Notes: generated from the sequence alone by a model not told the origin. 64,000 nucleotides of DNA from Microglena sp. YARC (GCA_022414725.1 CM039463.1:31580479-31644478); one strand, 5' to 3'; shown: positions 11,135-22,207, counted from the first letter of the stretch. Translations and numbers: made by a program.

Positions 11135-12175
11135 CGCGATTTTATCATGCTCAGTAATCTCGATCTGCTCTTGTCTCCTAATCGTTACCGTCATTAGGCT
11201 ATCATTCTTGTTAGCTTTCCTTCACCAGAATGGGGGGAGGGGGGGGGGAGGGCGCTATGGATGTTGATATGCGGCGATTGCAGAACCAGGTCCTGCGAAT
11301 CCCCCAGTCCGAAATGGGCCCTAGACAATATCCGAATACAAACTTGACTATTAGCTTAACCAGTGGTCTGTCTTGCAAGCCAGTAGGCGGCCTGAATGGC
11401 CGCGTTCCGATTGATGAGAGCTTCGTTCGCGAGTACATCGTGGATCCAAATTGAAGGTCGTGGAGGAAAGAAAATTATGTTCAAGAAAACAGCCAGTGAT
11501 GCTGCAGTAGCTCTCGTCCATGCATGTGGCCTGCCAGGTAAGACTGGACTATCCTAGCTTTTGCTCATGCCTACTTAGCTTCCATGCATTTGGGTATGTG
11601 TATGTGTGTGTGCATGTGTGTGTGTGCAAGTATGTGTGTTCATGTACGACAATGCTGTACGTATCTGTGTATGTTGACGCTTTTGAGGCCTTCTTGGCTT
11701 CCATTAACTATGTGATGTGGTGAGTGTGTTATGTATGCGTGCAAGTTCCGTAAGTGTGCTTGCCTGACTGCCAGTGTATGCACATGAACTACATTGTGGA
11801 CCGGATCAATCAATTCAGATATATACTCATTATTTGCTTTACATTGCAAACCATGCAAATGTATGTGATGACAACGCTGTAAGTGTCTGTGTTGTTGACG
11901 CCTCCAAGGCCTTCGTGGCTTCCATGCACTATTTGCTGTGTTGTGTGATGTGTTATGCGTCAAGTTCGTTTTGTGTGCATGCCTGGATGCCAATTGTATG
12001 CACATTGAACTACATTGTGGATTCGATCAATTCAGGATATATACTATGCATCATTTGCTTACATTGCAGACAACTTTGTGATGTGCTAGCCGCGAGGGAT
12101 ATGATGCTACTACACACCACAAACGAGTTCCGTACATCATGTTACTGCATAGGTTTTACTTCATTAATAATGCCG
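10913..12175 (+). repeat. Arm of a ~1.1-1.3-kb inverted duplication
   Basis: This segment is matched in reverse and in the same order by 19,390-18,345. Shared landmarks are the GCAGCGTGGCGTTGACC block, a G-run before the ORF, the exon at 11,257, a GTAAGACTGG donor, TG repeats, and an ACTACATTGTGGA block near 11,793 and 12,009. The plus arm has an extra tandem copy of about 220 bp (11,649-11,868 and 11,869-12,090). Confidence 0.85.
11257..11537 (+). pseudogene. Decayed copy of the element's middle exon
   Basis: It reads MDVDMRRLQNQVLRIP and IDESFVREYI, closely matching the minus-strand exon at 19,049-18,772. Just after REYI the frame hits TGA (11,452), and a second TGA follows before the shared donor CCAG|GTAAGA at 11,538. 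The minus copy has no stop in the same span and joins in phase to the next exon, so this copy is the damaged one. A CAG acceptor with the same TTTCCTTCAC tract is kept at 11,228. The frame upstream of the ATG depends on a G homopolymer. Confidence 0.65.
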
Positions 12176-12194
12176 TACCCCCAGAAAAGACGCA

Positions 12195-13230
12195 AGCGAC
12201 CCCCTATGTCTGTCTGCTGGCAGCGCTTGTGTGCATGTGAGGGAGGGAGAAGAATTGAGGAAAAGTTCCGGGTGAGGGAGGGAGGGAGGGATTGAGTTAG
12301 GGGAGGGAGGGGCGGCTTGTGTCTGCCTGGCCGGCAACGCTTGTGTGCATGTGATGGAGGGGAGACAGGGATTGAGGGAAGCGTCCAGTGATGGAGGAGG
12401 GATTGAGCGGAGTTGGAAAGATGGGGCAATGGGGCAGCATGTGACTGTCTCTAGCTGGCAGTGCTTGTGTGCATGTGAGGGGGGGAGGGATTGAGCGGTG
12501 AGGAGGGGCTAGTCGTGACTGTTTGCTGGCAGCGCTTGTGTGCATGTGAGGGAGGGAGGGATTGAGCAGGGAGAGGAGGGGGCAGCATGTGTCTGTCTGC
12601 TGGCAGCGCTTGTGTGTGTGTGAGGAAGGAGGAAGGGATTTGAGCGGAGTGAGGGAGGAGCGGCATGTGTCTGTCTGCTGGCAGTGCTCGTGTGCATGTG
12701 AGGGGCAGGGAGGAGAGGGATTGAGCGGGTGAGGGAGGGAGCGGCATGTGACTGTCTGCTGGCAGCGCTTGTGTGCATGTGAGGGAGGGAGGGAGGAGGG
12801 ATCAAGCGGGTTGAGGGAAGGGGGCGACATGTGTCTGTCTGCTGGCAGCGCTTGTGTGCATGTGAGGGAGGGAGGAGGGAGGGAAGGTTTTGTGTGAGGG
12901 AAGGAGGGAGGAAGGGGTTCGGTGAGGGAGGGAGGATTGAGCGGGAGGGAGGGGCGGCATGTGTCTGTCTGCTGCAGGGCTTGTGGGCATCTGAGGGAGG
13001 AGAGGGAGGGAGGGGCCCAGGTGAGGAGGGAGGATTGAGTGGGGTGAGGCAGGGGCGGCATTTGTCTGTCTGCTGGCAGCGCTTGTGTGCATGTGAGGGA
13101 GGGAGGGAACGGGTGAGGGAGGGGCAGCTTGTCTTTGTCTTGTCTGCTGGCAGCGCTTGTGTGCATGTGAGAGAGGGAGGATTGAGGAAAGGTCCGGGTG
13201 AGGCGAGGAGGGATTGAGCGGGTGGGAGGG
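12195..13230. repeat. ~75-110-bp minisatellite, about eleven units
   Basis: The unit reads approximately GTGTCTGTCTGCTGGCAG, then CGCTTGTGTGCATGTGAGGG, then a GGGAGGGATTGAGCGGG tail of variable length. CTGGCAGCGCTTGTGTGC is the best conserved block. The long minus frame across it (12,297-13,535) is a repeat artefact. Confidence 0.95.
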
Positions 13231-13530
13231 TTGCGATGGCGATAGGAGAAAGGGAAAGTATTGCGAGTGAGGAGGGGAGTGGGATAGGGATTGAGGGAAG
13301 GTCTGAGTGAGTGAGAGTGAGTGAGTGAGTGAATGAGTGAGCGAATAAAGGAGGGATTGAGTGTTGTGAGGGAGGGGTGCGATGGCAATGGAGGAAAGAG
13401 GAAGGGTGTGAGTGACGTGAGTGGGGGGATAAAGCGGGGTGAAGGGTGGGGAGGGGTGCGAAGTGGCAAGAGGAGGGGTGTGGGAGGGGTGCGATGGCGA
13501 TGGGAGATAAGGGGAAGAATGGATTGGATA
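13230..13530. repeat. GA/G-rich degenerate repeat
   Basis: GAGGGGTGCGATGGC and GAGTGAGTGAGTG motifs repeat irregularly and continue the neighbouring minisatellite. Confidence 0.75.
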
Positions 13531-13788
13531 CCCAACCGCGGAGTAGAAAGCCTGAATCCTAAACCCTGGTACCAACCTGTGGAGTATAGAGGATGGGCTC
13601 GCCCCTCAAACCAATCTACCTAACATATAAACGCCACCACCACTGCCATCACTGCCCCGGTGCTCCTCCTCCAAATATGGAAATGTGGACTCCTGCTGAT
13701 GCTGACTCCTGCAGTCATGTCGTTGCGGTTCCCCATCCCCATGTGCATTCTTGGGTGTCCTTGGGGATATGGCTGAATGGGAGAGCTG
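13531..13788. other. Unassigned unique sequence
   Basis: A plus frame of 87 codons (13,593-13,856) is rich in His, Pro and Ser. It shares no family that I recognise and runs into the foldback arm. I see no other feature. Confidence 0.4.
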
Positions 13789-14848
13789 GCCCTAGTAGCT
13801 GGCTCATGGAGCTGGCGGGAATCTGCTGCATGAGTAGGCTACAAATTGAGCTCTGATACTTAGATATTATTTTATATTTTTAGCGGGCTTACTTGCGTTC
13901 GAGCATCAGGCTATTTCTCAGCCCCATGAGGATCAGGCTATGTCTCATCCAGAGCACCAGGCTCAGTCCCGGTCACATTGTTTGTTTTAGTGCCTAAGAT
14001 GGCAAGCAGCTGAGTCGCTGGCTGTAGCCGGTTAACAAATTTGAATCGCTGGCTGTAGCCATGTAACCAAGTTGTCGCATAGGCATAACTTTACATTGTC
14101 CAGGTACGGTACACATGATGACATGATTACATTATGTGCTCGCTAAATATTTGTTCTACTGCCGAAGACAGAGAGCAGCCGAATCGCTGGCTGGAGCCAT
14201 GTTAGAAAGTTCGACTTCGTTATTGTGGGCCTGGGCATAACTATACATTGACTATATAAATTGTTCAGATACGGTACACATGATTACATTCTGTAGTCAA
14301 ATAATATTTGTTTTACTGCCGAAGACGGAGCGCAGCCGATTCGCTGGCTGGAACCATGTAACAAAGTTCGGCTTCGTGATTGTGGGCCTGGGCATAACTA
14401 TAAATTCTCCACATACGGTACACACGATTACATTCCGTACTAAAATCATAATTGTTGTATTGCCAAAGACAACGAGCGGCCAAATCGGTTGCTGTAGCCA
14501 TGTAACAAAGTTGAAGATCATGATTGTCGGCGTAGGCATAACTCTACATTGCCCAGGCATATATGATTACACTCTGTCCTCAACGACTAATGATTTTACT
14601 GCTGAAGACGGAGAGCGGCCTAATCGCTGGTTGGAGCCCTGTAAGAAAGTTCGACTTCGTGATTATGGGCCTGGGCATAACTATAGATTGTGGGACTGAG
14701 CCTAGTGCTCTGGATGAGACATAGCCTAATGCTCACAAGGCTGTGACGCAAATTCAGCCTGCTAAAAATAGGAAACCATATGGAAGTAACAGAGTTTTTT
14801 TTCATCTCCTGGCAGCTTCCTGTCAGCTCATGAGCCAGCCACTAGGGC
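13789..14848. mobile_element. Foldback element nested in the large transposon
   Basis: The arm at 13,789-13,968 (CCCTAGTAGCTGGCTCATG, TATTTTTAGCGGGCTTACTTGC, GAGCACCAGGCTCAGTCCC) is matched in reverse at 14,690-14,848. Between the arms are about five units of roughly 110-150 bp with TACTGCCGAAGACGGAG, AATCGCTGGCTGGAGCCATG, GGGCCTGGGCATAACTA and TACGGTACACATGATTACAT. Part of the arm also matches the 3' end of the Gln-rich exon at 15,083-15,150, so the element has captured or donated that sequence. No transposase. Confidence 0.75.
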
Positions 14849-15082
14849 AAGCCCCAAGCTTTCAGCTGCATTTGAATTCCCTATCTAAACTCAGCCTAAA
14901 CCAATCCTAAACTGGTTTCGAAATCTGCGTCTCAGTCGCAACAGACCCCTGGAAATCTGCATGAGCGACGCACCAAGACCCTCTGAGATGCAGTGGACCC
15001 TCAAAATTCTGCTTATTGGAGGGTTGAGGCTGAGACAACAGCTAGATAAGCTAAGGCTGAGGAATACCCTAGAATTAATCAT

Positions 15083-15970
15083 TCATGGACTGGGACGAGG
15101 ATGTGACGGGGACTGAGCCTGGTGCTCTGGATGAGACATAGCCTGAGGATGTGACCATGACTGTGTCTGAAGCTGAGCCTGATTAAACATAGCCAGGAGC
15201 TGAGCCTGATGAGGCATAGCCTGGAGCTGATGAGGCTGTGACCCGGACAGAGCCTGGAGCTGAGCCTGTTGAGGCATAGTCTGGAGCTGATGAGGCTGTG
15301 ACCCAGACAGAGCTTGCTGAGGCATAGCCTGGAGCTAAGGAGGCTGTGGCCAGGACAGAGCCTGAAGCTGGGCCTGGGGCAAAGGTAGAAGTTGTTTCTC
15401 AGGCTGAGACTTTGGCTGATGCTTGGGATTAGATGACGGGGGCTTAGGCTCGGGCGCAGGCTTAGATCGTAGCGGCTTGGCTACATTGTTGCAACCCTTA
15501 GATGTGCAACGAACTTTATGTGGGCAGTGAACAGAACAATAACCGCAGTGCACTACCTTACCCAGCTTCGAATGGCATGTTAGGATGCCACATACGACAG
15601 AGTCTCCAGTCACACTTTTTGCATACATGGAAGTTCTGCCTGCTGCATGTCCTGGTTGTGGCATGTCCACTGAGCCACCAGCTTGTGTACCTGCCCCCTC
15701 GTTGTGCGCAGCAACACCAAAATTGTGTACATACTGTTGCCCCATGTCCAAATTCTCCTGATGTAGGAGGGCCCCAAGGGACAAGCGCTCTTGAATGGAT
15801 CTTACTTGAATGTCAATACCTTCAGCGTTCATGCGATCCCAGTCTGCCAGGCTCTCTTGGTATTGTGCTTCATGCCGCGCAAGAGCCAACATCTGTTGGA
15901 AAGTCTTTGGCCTACATATGTACATGGCATGGCAATAGTAGAGGCTGTCAAATGTAGCTTGGGTAACAAA
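15083..15970 (-). CDS. Last exon of the element gene: Cys-rich and Gln-rich protein
   Basis: An acceptor ATATGAAACAG precedes 15,970 and the frame begins FVTQATFDSLYYCHAMYIC. It is open for 211 codons to a TAG at 15,337-15,335, then for 84 more codons to a TGA at 15,085. Exon residues 127-160 hold seven Cys plus His (C-x4-C-x9-C-x2-C-x3-C-x5-C-x4-C), a likely zinc-binding knot. A Pro/Lys/Gln tail follows, with a repeat around SQPHQLQAMPQQAQLQA. At the TAG the sister repeat units have CAG, so this is one C-to-T change. A start at the upstream ATG (15,988) is possible, but the splice acceptor fits better. Function is unknown; a DNA-binding or transposition role is inferred only from the location. 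Confidence 0.6.
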
Positions 15971-16270
15971 CTGTTTCATATATAACAAAAAACATATTAT
16001 AGAAGCTTGGCAATACCTCCTCCTTGTTTAGACTAATGCATTGTTACTCTATTGATATAAGGTATGTCTAGTTTTACTAGGGTTTAGTTTAGCCCTAGTC
16101 AGGCTAATTGAGCTACTTTCACTATTAGGGCTAATTGATTTTCCCGCAGTTAGCCCTAACATCCGATCCCTAGATATAAGCTATATCTACTTTAAATTTT
16201 TGAAACAAAGGATACTGTAGCCACAATCACTTTAATCAATTAGTGACAACGTGATAACATTCATATACAT
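15971..16270. other. Intron-like sequence, no gene
   Basis: AT-rich sequence with several TAGCCCTA and AGGGCTAA motifs in both orientations. It lies between the last exon and the 190-bp satellite. Confidence 0.45.
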
Positions 16271-16274
16271 CTAT

Positions 16275-17945
16275 CTGCATTATGTTGATTAGGTAAGGAT
16301 GGTTGGGAGCCCCCCCCGGAAGTTGTGAAGTCGGCTTGTCCTGGATCAACACTGGCCTGCATATGACAATGTAATGTAATTATGTCGCACATTATTTTTT
16401 GACCAATGTGGATGACAGTTGTATGGATGAGTGGGTATTTGCAAATCTTAAATGGCACTGAAAGTCCCATACCCCCAAAATGGGTCTGATGAGTCCTACC
16501 CAGATCCTTAGTCCGCACGGTGTGTGCGATTGCGGGCACGAGGGTTAAGGAGGTTGGCATTCACAGTGGGAACACTTTTTTTGACCGATGTGGATGAAAG
16601 TGGTATGGGTGAGTGAGTATTTGCAAATGTTGAATGGCACTGAAAGTCCCATCCCCCCAAATTGAATCTGATGGGTCCTACCCAGGTCCTCATTACGCAC
16701 AGTTTGTGCGAATAGGCACGAGGGGGGGGGGGTTGAGGGGGGTCGGCATTCACTGAGCTGGAAACCAAATTCGGCCAATGTGGTTGAAAGTTGTACGGAT
16801 GGGTGGGTATTTGCAAATCTTGAATGGCACTGAAAGTCCCACTCCCCAAAATGAGTCAGATGAGTCCTACCCAGATCCTTAGTATGCATGGTTTGTGCGA
16901 ATGCGGGCATGAATGCAGGCACAAGGGGAGGGTTGGAATACACAGAGCTGGAAAACTGTTTTCGACCAATGAGGATGAAAGTGGTATTGATGAGAAGATA
17001 TTTGCAAATGTTTAATGGCACTGAAAGTCCCATCCCCCCAAAATGAGTTTGATGGCTCTTGTACAGGTCCTTAGTACGCACGGTTTGTGCGAAAGCGGGC
17101 ACGAGGGGGGGGTTGAGGGGGCTGGCATTCACAGAGTGGGAAAACTATTTTGAACCGATGTGGATGAAAGTGGTATTGATTGGAAGATATTTGCAAATGT
17201 TTAATGGTACTGAAAGTCCCATCCCCCCAAAATGAGTCTGATGGGTCCTATCCAGGTCCTGAGTACGCACGGTTTGTGCGAAAGCGGGCACGAGGGGGGG
17301 TTGAGGGGTTGGCATTCACAGAGTGGGAAAAACTATTTTGAACCGATGTGGATGAAAGTGGTATTGATTGGAAGATATTTGCAAATGTTCAATGGCACTG
17401 AAAGTCCCATCCCCCCAAAATGAGTCTGATGGGTCCTATCCAGGTCCTGAGTACGCACGGTTTGTGCGAAAGCGGGCACGAGGGGGGGGGTTGAGGGGGT
17501 TGGCATTCACAGAGTGGGAAAACTATTTTGAACCGATGTGGATGAAAGTGGTATTGATTGGAAGATATTTGCAAATGTTTAATGGCACTGAAAGTCCCAT
17601 CCCCCCAAAATGAGTCTGATGGGTCCTATCCAGGTCCTTAGTACGCATGGTTTGTGCGAATGAGGGCACGAGGGGGGGTTGAGGGGGTTGGCATTCACAG
17701 AGTGGGAAAACTATTATGAACCGATGTGGATGAAAGTGGTATTGATTGGAAGATATTTGCAAATGTTTAATGGCACTGAAAGTCCCATCCCCCCAAAATG
17801 AGTCTGATGGGTCCTACCCAGTACACACGGTGTGGGTGAATGCGGGCGCGAATGTGGGGGTGAGGGGGTGGCCATCCACAGAGTGGGAAAACTATTTTAG
17901 GCCAATGTGGGTGAAAGTGGTATGGATGGTTGGAAATCATGGACT
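16275..17945. repeat. ~190-bp satellite, about eight to nine units
   Basis: ATGG.ACTGAAAGTCCCAT recurs at 16,452, 16,634, 16,824, 17,015, 17,204, 17,392, 17,582 and 17,770, giving periods of 182-191 bp. Middle units are nearly identical and outer units more diverged, which suggests recent unequal exchange. Each unit has a G-run of variable length after GGGCACGAG. It occupies an intron of the minus-strand element gene. Confidence 0.97.
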
Positions 17946-17982
17946 GATAAATTAAAGACATTGCCATCCATTCCATTCTTAC

Positions 17983-18100
17983 TAACGTAGATGAGACATG
18001 TACTCCAAAGCAGCCTTTTGGCGTTGTTATCTGCAGAACTCCAGACCCAATCCTGGTATTGCGAGCGCACGTGTTAGCACACATCCAAACAGCTTTCTCC
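17983..18100 (-). CDS. Candidate exon of the element gene, frame unresolved
   Basis: GTATGTCGCAG is a good acceptor and TTA|GTAAGA a good donor. In the phase dictated by the previous exon it reads KLFGCVLTRALAIPGLG, then has a TAA followed by QRQKAALEYMSHLR. A second frame (EKAVWMCANTCARNTRIG) is fully open and would join the last exon in phase 0, but it does not fit the previous exon. So the splice sites look real while the frame is uncertain: stop reassignment, a missed exon or a frameshift would each explain it. Confidence 0.4.
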
Positions 18101-18239
18101 CTGCGACATACACGATAGCAATTTAAATGAAAGAAGCATGAAGTGCGGTGTTCAACCAAGTTGCAAGTTTGTGATCAACTATGCAGCTTGAAATTAACAA
18201 CATCTTGGGCGAGATAGAGGTGTACCGTGCTAAACTTAC

Positions 18240-18304
18240 TTTTCACCGATACCCGAAAGGCGCACAAGAACAAATGTGTGTAGTCCTCAATGGGTGCCAC
18301 TAAC
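18240..18304 (-). CDS. Small exon of the element gene
   Basis: Acceptor CTTAATGCAG and donor A|GTAAGT bound 65 nt. The only open frame reads LVAPIEDYTHLFLCAFRVSVK. The upstream exon (ending at 18,772) leaves two bases of a codon and this exon supplies the third, so the junction is in phase. No domain can be named in 21 residues. Confidence 0.5.
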
Positions 18305-18344
18305 CTGCATTAAGACAGTAATTGTTAATTAAGTCAAACCTATG

Positions 18345-19390
18345 CGGTAACATGATGTACGGAACAGCGTATGTGGTGTAGTAGCATCATATCCCCGGCC
18401 AGCACATCACGAAGTGGTCTGCAATGTAAGCAAATAATTAGCATATATACTGAATTGATTGGATCCACAATGTAGTTCATGTGCATACAATGGCATCCAG
18501 GCATGCACACTAACCGAACTTGCACGCATACACACACACAACACAGCAAACAGAGCATGGAAGCCACGAAGGCTCGGAGGCGTCACAAACACAGACACTT
18601 ACAGCATTGTCATACATACATTTGCATGGTTACAGCATTAAATTGCCATGTATACCCATGAAATTGCACACAAACATACACACAGAAACATGCACACACA
18701 CACACATACACACCCCAATGCATGGAAGTTAAGTTAAGCCATGAACAAAAGCTAAACTAGCCCAGTCCTACCTGGCAGGCCACATACCTCGGTGAGAGCT
18801 GCTGCTACATTGCTGGCTGTTTTCTTGAACATATTTTCCTTTCATTCGCGTCCTCCAATTGGATCCGATGTACTCGCGAACGAAGCTCTCATCAATCGCG
18901 ACGCGGTCAGTACGTCCGCCTAGTGGCTTGCAAGACAGGCCGCTGGTTTGGGTAATAGTCAAGTTTGTGTTCGGATATTGTCTTGGGCCGATTTCGGAAG
19001 GTGGGATTTGCAGGACCTGGTTCTGCAATCTTCGCAGTTCAACATCCATGCGCCCCTCCCCCCCCCCCCCCCCCCCCCCCCCTCTCCCCCATTCTAGTGA
19101 AGGAAAGCTAGCGAAGAATGATAGCCTAACGACGTTGACGATTAGGAGACAAGAGCAGGTCGAGTTTCTTGAGCAAGGTAAATCGCAAGTAAGTAGGGGG
19201 AAAAGTGTAGGGTTGGCTCAATCACTAACTTACAGCACTACACCAAGAGTCGCGACGAGTAGCTGTCATTCTTTTGCTACAACAGCTCCGAGGAGACTGA
19301 CAGGCTTGACGCATCAGATATGGGTGAGGTCAACGCCACGCTGCACAGGGTAGGGTTTTCAAAACGTCCGACGGAAAACGTCCGATTAAC
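18345..19390 (-). repeat. Second arm of the inverted duplication
   Basis: Reverse counterpart of 10,913-12,175, with one rather than two copies of the ~220-bp internal unit. A CA-rich stretch lies at 18,500-18,720. The outer part is cut off by the 12-bp minisatellite at about 19,390, so its terminal GC-rich palindromes are missing. Confidence 0.85.
18772..19049 (-). CDS. Intact middle exon of the element gene
   Basis: From the ATG the frame gives 92 codons plus two bases: MDVELRRLQNQVLQIP, then PNTNLTITQTSGLSCKPLGG, IDESFVREYIGSNW and a Ser-rich end before donor CCAG|GTAGGA. The donor phase fits the next exon at 18,304. Upstream lie a G homopolymer of over twenty bases and a conserved TTTCCTTCACTAG acceptor-like site at 19,094, so the exon may start there with a Gly tract; the homopolymer length decides the frame. 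The diverged plus copy at 11,257 keeps the protein similarity better than its frame, a sign that this was coding. No known domain is recognised. Confidence 0.6.
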
Positions 19391-21190
19391 TGAGGCAGTG
19401 AGGAAGGCAGCTAGGTAGTGAGGAAGGGTGTAAGGAAGGCAATGTGGCATGAGTGAGGCAGTGAGGCAGTGAGGAAGTCAGTGAGGCAGTGAGGAAGGCA
19501 GTGAGGAAGGCAGTGATGCGGTGAGGAAGGCAGTGAGTGAGGCAGTGAGAAAGGCAGTGAGGCAGTGAGGAAGGCAGCTAGGCAGTGAGGAAGGCAGTGT
19601 GGCAGTGAGGAAGGCAGTGAGGCAGTGAGGAAGGCAGTGAGGAAGTGAGGCAGTGTAGAAGGCAGTGAGGAAGGCAGTGAGGAAGGCAGTGAGGCAGTGA
19701 GGAAGGCAGTGAGGAAGTGAGGCAGTGAGGCAGTGTGGAAGACAGTGAGGAAGGCAGTGAGGTAGTGAGGAAGGACGTGAGGCAGTGCGGAAGGCAGTGA
19801 GGCAGTGAGGAAGGCAGTGAGGCAGTGAGGAAGGCAGTGAGTGAGGCAGTGAGGCAGTGAGGAAGGCAGTGAGGCAGTGAGGAAGGCAGTGAGTGAGGCA
19901 GTGAGGAAGGCAGTGAGTGAGGCCGTGAGGCAGTGAGGAAGGCAGTGAGGCAGTGAGTGAGGCAGTGAGGAAGGCAGCTAGGCAGTAAGGAAGGCAGTGA
20001 CTCAGTGAGGAAGGCAGCTAGGCAGTGAGGAAGGCCGTGAGGCAGTGAGGAAGGAAGTGAGGCAGTGAGGAAGGCATGGTAGGCAGTGAGGAAGGCAGTG
20101 AGTGAGGCAGTGAGTCAGCTAGGCAGTGAGGCAGTGAGGAAAGCAGCTAGGCAGTAAGAAAGGCAGTGACTCAGTGAGGAAGGCAGCTAGGCATTGAGGA
20201 AGGCAGTGAGGCATTGAGGAAGGACGTGAGACAGTGAGGAAGGCAGCTAGGCAGTGAGGAAGGCAGTGAGTGAGGCAGTGAGTCAGTGAAGGAGTGAGGA
20301 AGGCAGTGAGGAAGGGCAGTGAGGCAGTGAGGAAGGCAGTGAGGCAGTGAGGAAGGCAGTGAGGCAGTGAGGAACGCAGCTAGGCAGTAAGGAAGGCAGT
20401 GACTCAGTGGGGAAGGCAGCTAGGCAGTGAGGAAGGCAGCTAGGCAGTGAGGAAGGACGTGAGGCAGTGAGGAAGGCAGTGAGGAAGTGAGACAGTGAGG
20501 AAGGCAGTGACGCAGTAAGGAAGGCAGTGAGGCAGTGAGGAAGGCAGTGAGGCAGTGAGGAAGGCAGCTAGGCAGTGAGGAAGGCAGCTAGGCAGTGAGG
20601 AAGGCAGTGAGGCAGTGAGGAAGGCAGTGAGGCAGTGAGGAAGGCAGTGAGGAAGTGAGGCAGTGAGGCAGTGAGGAAGGCAGTGAGGAAGTGAGGCAGT
20701 GTGGAAGGCAGTGAGGAAGGCAGTGAGGAAGGCAGTGAGGCAGTGAGGAAGGCAGTGAGACAGTGAGGCAGTGTGGAAGACAGTGAGGAAGGCAGTGAGG
20801 TAGTGAGGAAGGACGTGAGGCAGTGCGGAAGGCAGTGAGGCAGTGAGGAAGGCAGTGAGGCAGTAGGGAAGGCAGTGAGTGAGGCAGTGAGGCAGTGAGG
20901 AAGGCAGTGAGGCAGTGAGGAAGGCAGTGAGTGAGGCAGTGAGGCAGTGAGGAAGGCAGTGAGGCAGTGAGTGAGGCAGTGAGTGAGGCAGTGAGGCAGT
21001 GAGGCAGTGAGAGTGAGGCAGTGAGGAAGGCAGTGAGTGAGGCAGTGAGGCAGTGAGGAAGGCAGTGAGTGAGGCAGTGAGGCAGTGAGGAAGGCAGTGA
21101 GGCAGTGAGGAAGGCAGTGAGTGAGGCAGTGAGGCAGTGAGAGAGGCAGTGAGTGAGGCAGTGAGGAAGGCAGTGAGGCAGTGAGAAAGG
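19390..21190. repeat. 1.8-kb 12-bp minisatellite (GGCAGTGAGGAA)
   Basis: Twelve-bp GGCAGTGAGGAA and 8-10-bp GCAGTGAG/GGAAGTGAGG variants alternate with occasional GGCAGCTA units. Long minus frames rich in LPHCLTAFLTASLP (20,440-21,219 and others) are repeat translations, not genes. It lies in an intron of the element gene. Confidence 0.98.
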
Positions 21191-21430
21191 GAGGCACGTT
21201 CAACCCAGCTTGTCAACACAATTCAACCTGCAACACACAAACAAAGCCGGACACAACCCAGCCTGCCATGCACAACAAAGTGTTTGTGTCTGAGCATCTA
21301 TTTTTGGGCTCTTGTTCAAGTATTTGCAAGTTTTTTTTCCTTTCATGTCAGTGCATCTCCTTGCACATCAGTTTTCTTCTCCACAACTACTACTGCCTCT
21401 GGGACAGCTTACATTTCATGTGGGACATAC

Positions 21431-21493
21431 GCTGTCCACAAACATTTCGCTATATTAAATTCGATGCATATTGTGGGAATATTCCCAGTTATT
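21431..21493 (-). CDS. Tentative small exon with an in-frame TAA
   Basis: A good acceptor (GATTGTCTTCAG) and a GTATGT donor bound 63 nt, exactly 21 codons. In the phase left by the first exon it reads NNWEYSHNMHRI, TAA, YSEMFVDS. It is listed because boundaries and phase fit. The TAA and the short length make it doubtful; a plus-strand frame across the same bases is also open. Confidence 0.2.
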
Positions 21494-21638
21494 CTGAAGA
21501 CAATCATTCAGATTATTGTTGCGTACGGTACACGGTAATATGAATCATTCGCCCAAAGACCAACTATGTTTTTCTAACAAGGTTGGGAAAGTTAAAATGG
21601 CATTGGGCGCAACATGTTAATACTGTATGTTGCCTTAC

Positions 21639-22052
21639 CTTAACTTTCTTCTCAGGTGAACCTTCAGGTGAGCACAAGTCCATGCAAGACGGATCTGCAT
21701 GGCCCTTGAGTCTGGCCCTTAAGTCTTGCCCTTGAGTCTTGTCCTTGAGGCCCCGTGCCAAGATGGCATCTTTATAGTCCTGGTCCTCCTTCTTGATAAC
21801 CACTAGGGGGGGGTTGACAGAGCCCAGAGCAGGGACAGCCGGCAGAGTGCCGGCTGCGGAAGGGACGGCGGTGGAAGGGGTTGCCCCGGACCCGCCTTCG
21901 TGGATGAGGTCAGGAACAACACCCGACCCAGGGATAGGGAGAGAGGGCACAGCTATCTCGGATCCTGATGGAAGGTTATCGACATCGCTAGCTTGGCTTG
22001 ACCCGGACCCGCCTACGTTGCTCGGGGTGGTCTTCGTCTCTGAGCCAGACAT
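21639..22052 (-). CDS. First exon of the element gene, SAP-like motif
   Basis: The ATG at 22,052 opens a 138-codon frame ending in GAGAAGAAAGTTAAG|GTAAGG, a strong phase-0 donor. Residues 1-85 are low-complexity Ser, Gly, Pro and Val. Residues 93-117 (YKDAILARGLKDKTQGQDLR and on) resemble a SAP helix-extended-loop-helix, which in other proteins binds AT-rich DNA. The exon ends in a basic SPEKKVK. It sits about 490 bp inside the right end of the element and points inward, the usual position for a transposon gene start. The SAP call rests on the RGL...L..RL pattern only. Confidence 0.6.
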
Positions 22053-22207
22053 TGGGGGGCGAGCCGTAGAGGGGTGTGTGTGGGTGGGGCAACAAGCTGC
22101 CTAGCACAAGTGAGAGCGTAACGAAAGTGTGCGGGATCACGCTGCAAAACAAAAGAATTATGCATGGTCGGCTAAAGAAGGCTGGCCAAAGGGGGCCATC
22201 GGACAAC

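Noticed and set aside
12297..13535. 412-codon minus frame with repeated SHAHKRCQQT motifs
   Set aside because: Follows the minisatellite unit and switches frame between units; no splice or start context.
20440..21219. Minus frames rich in LPHCLTAFLTAS resembling a membrane protein
   Set aside because: Reading of the GGCAGTGAGGAA minisatellite; hydrophobicity comes from the repeat.
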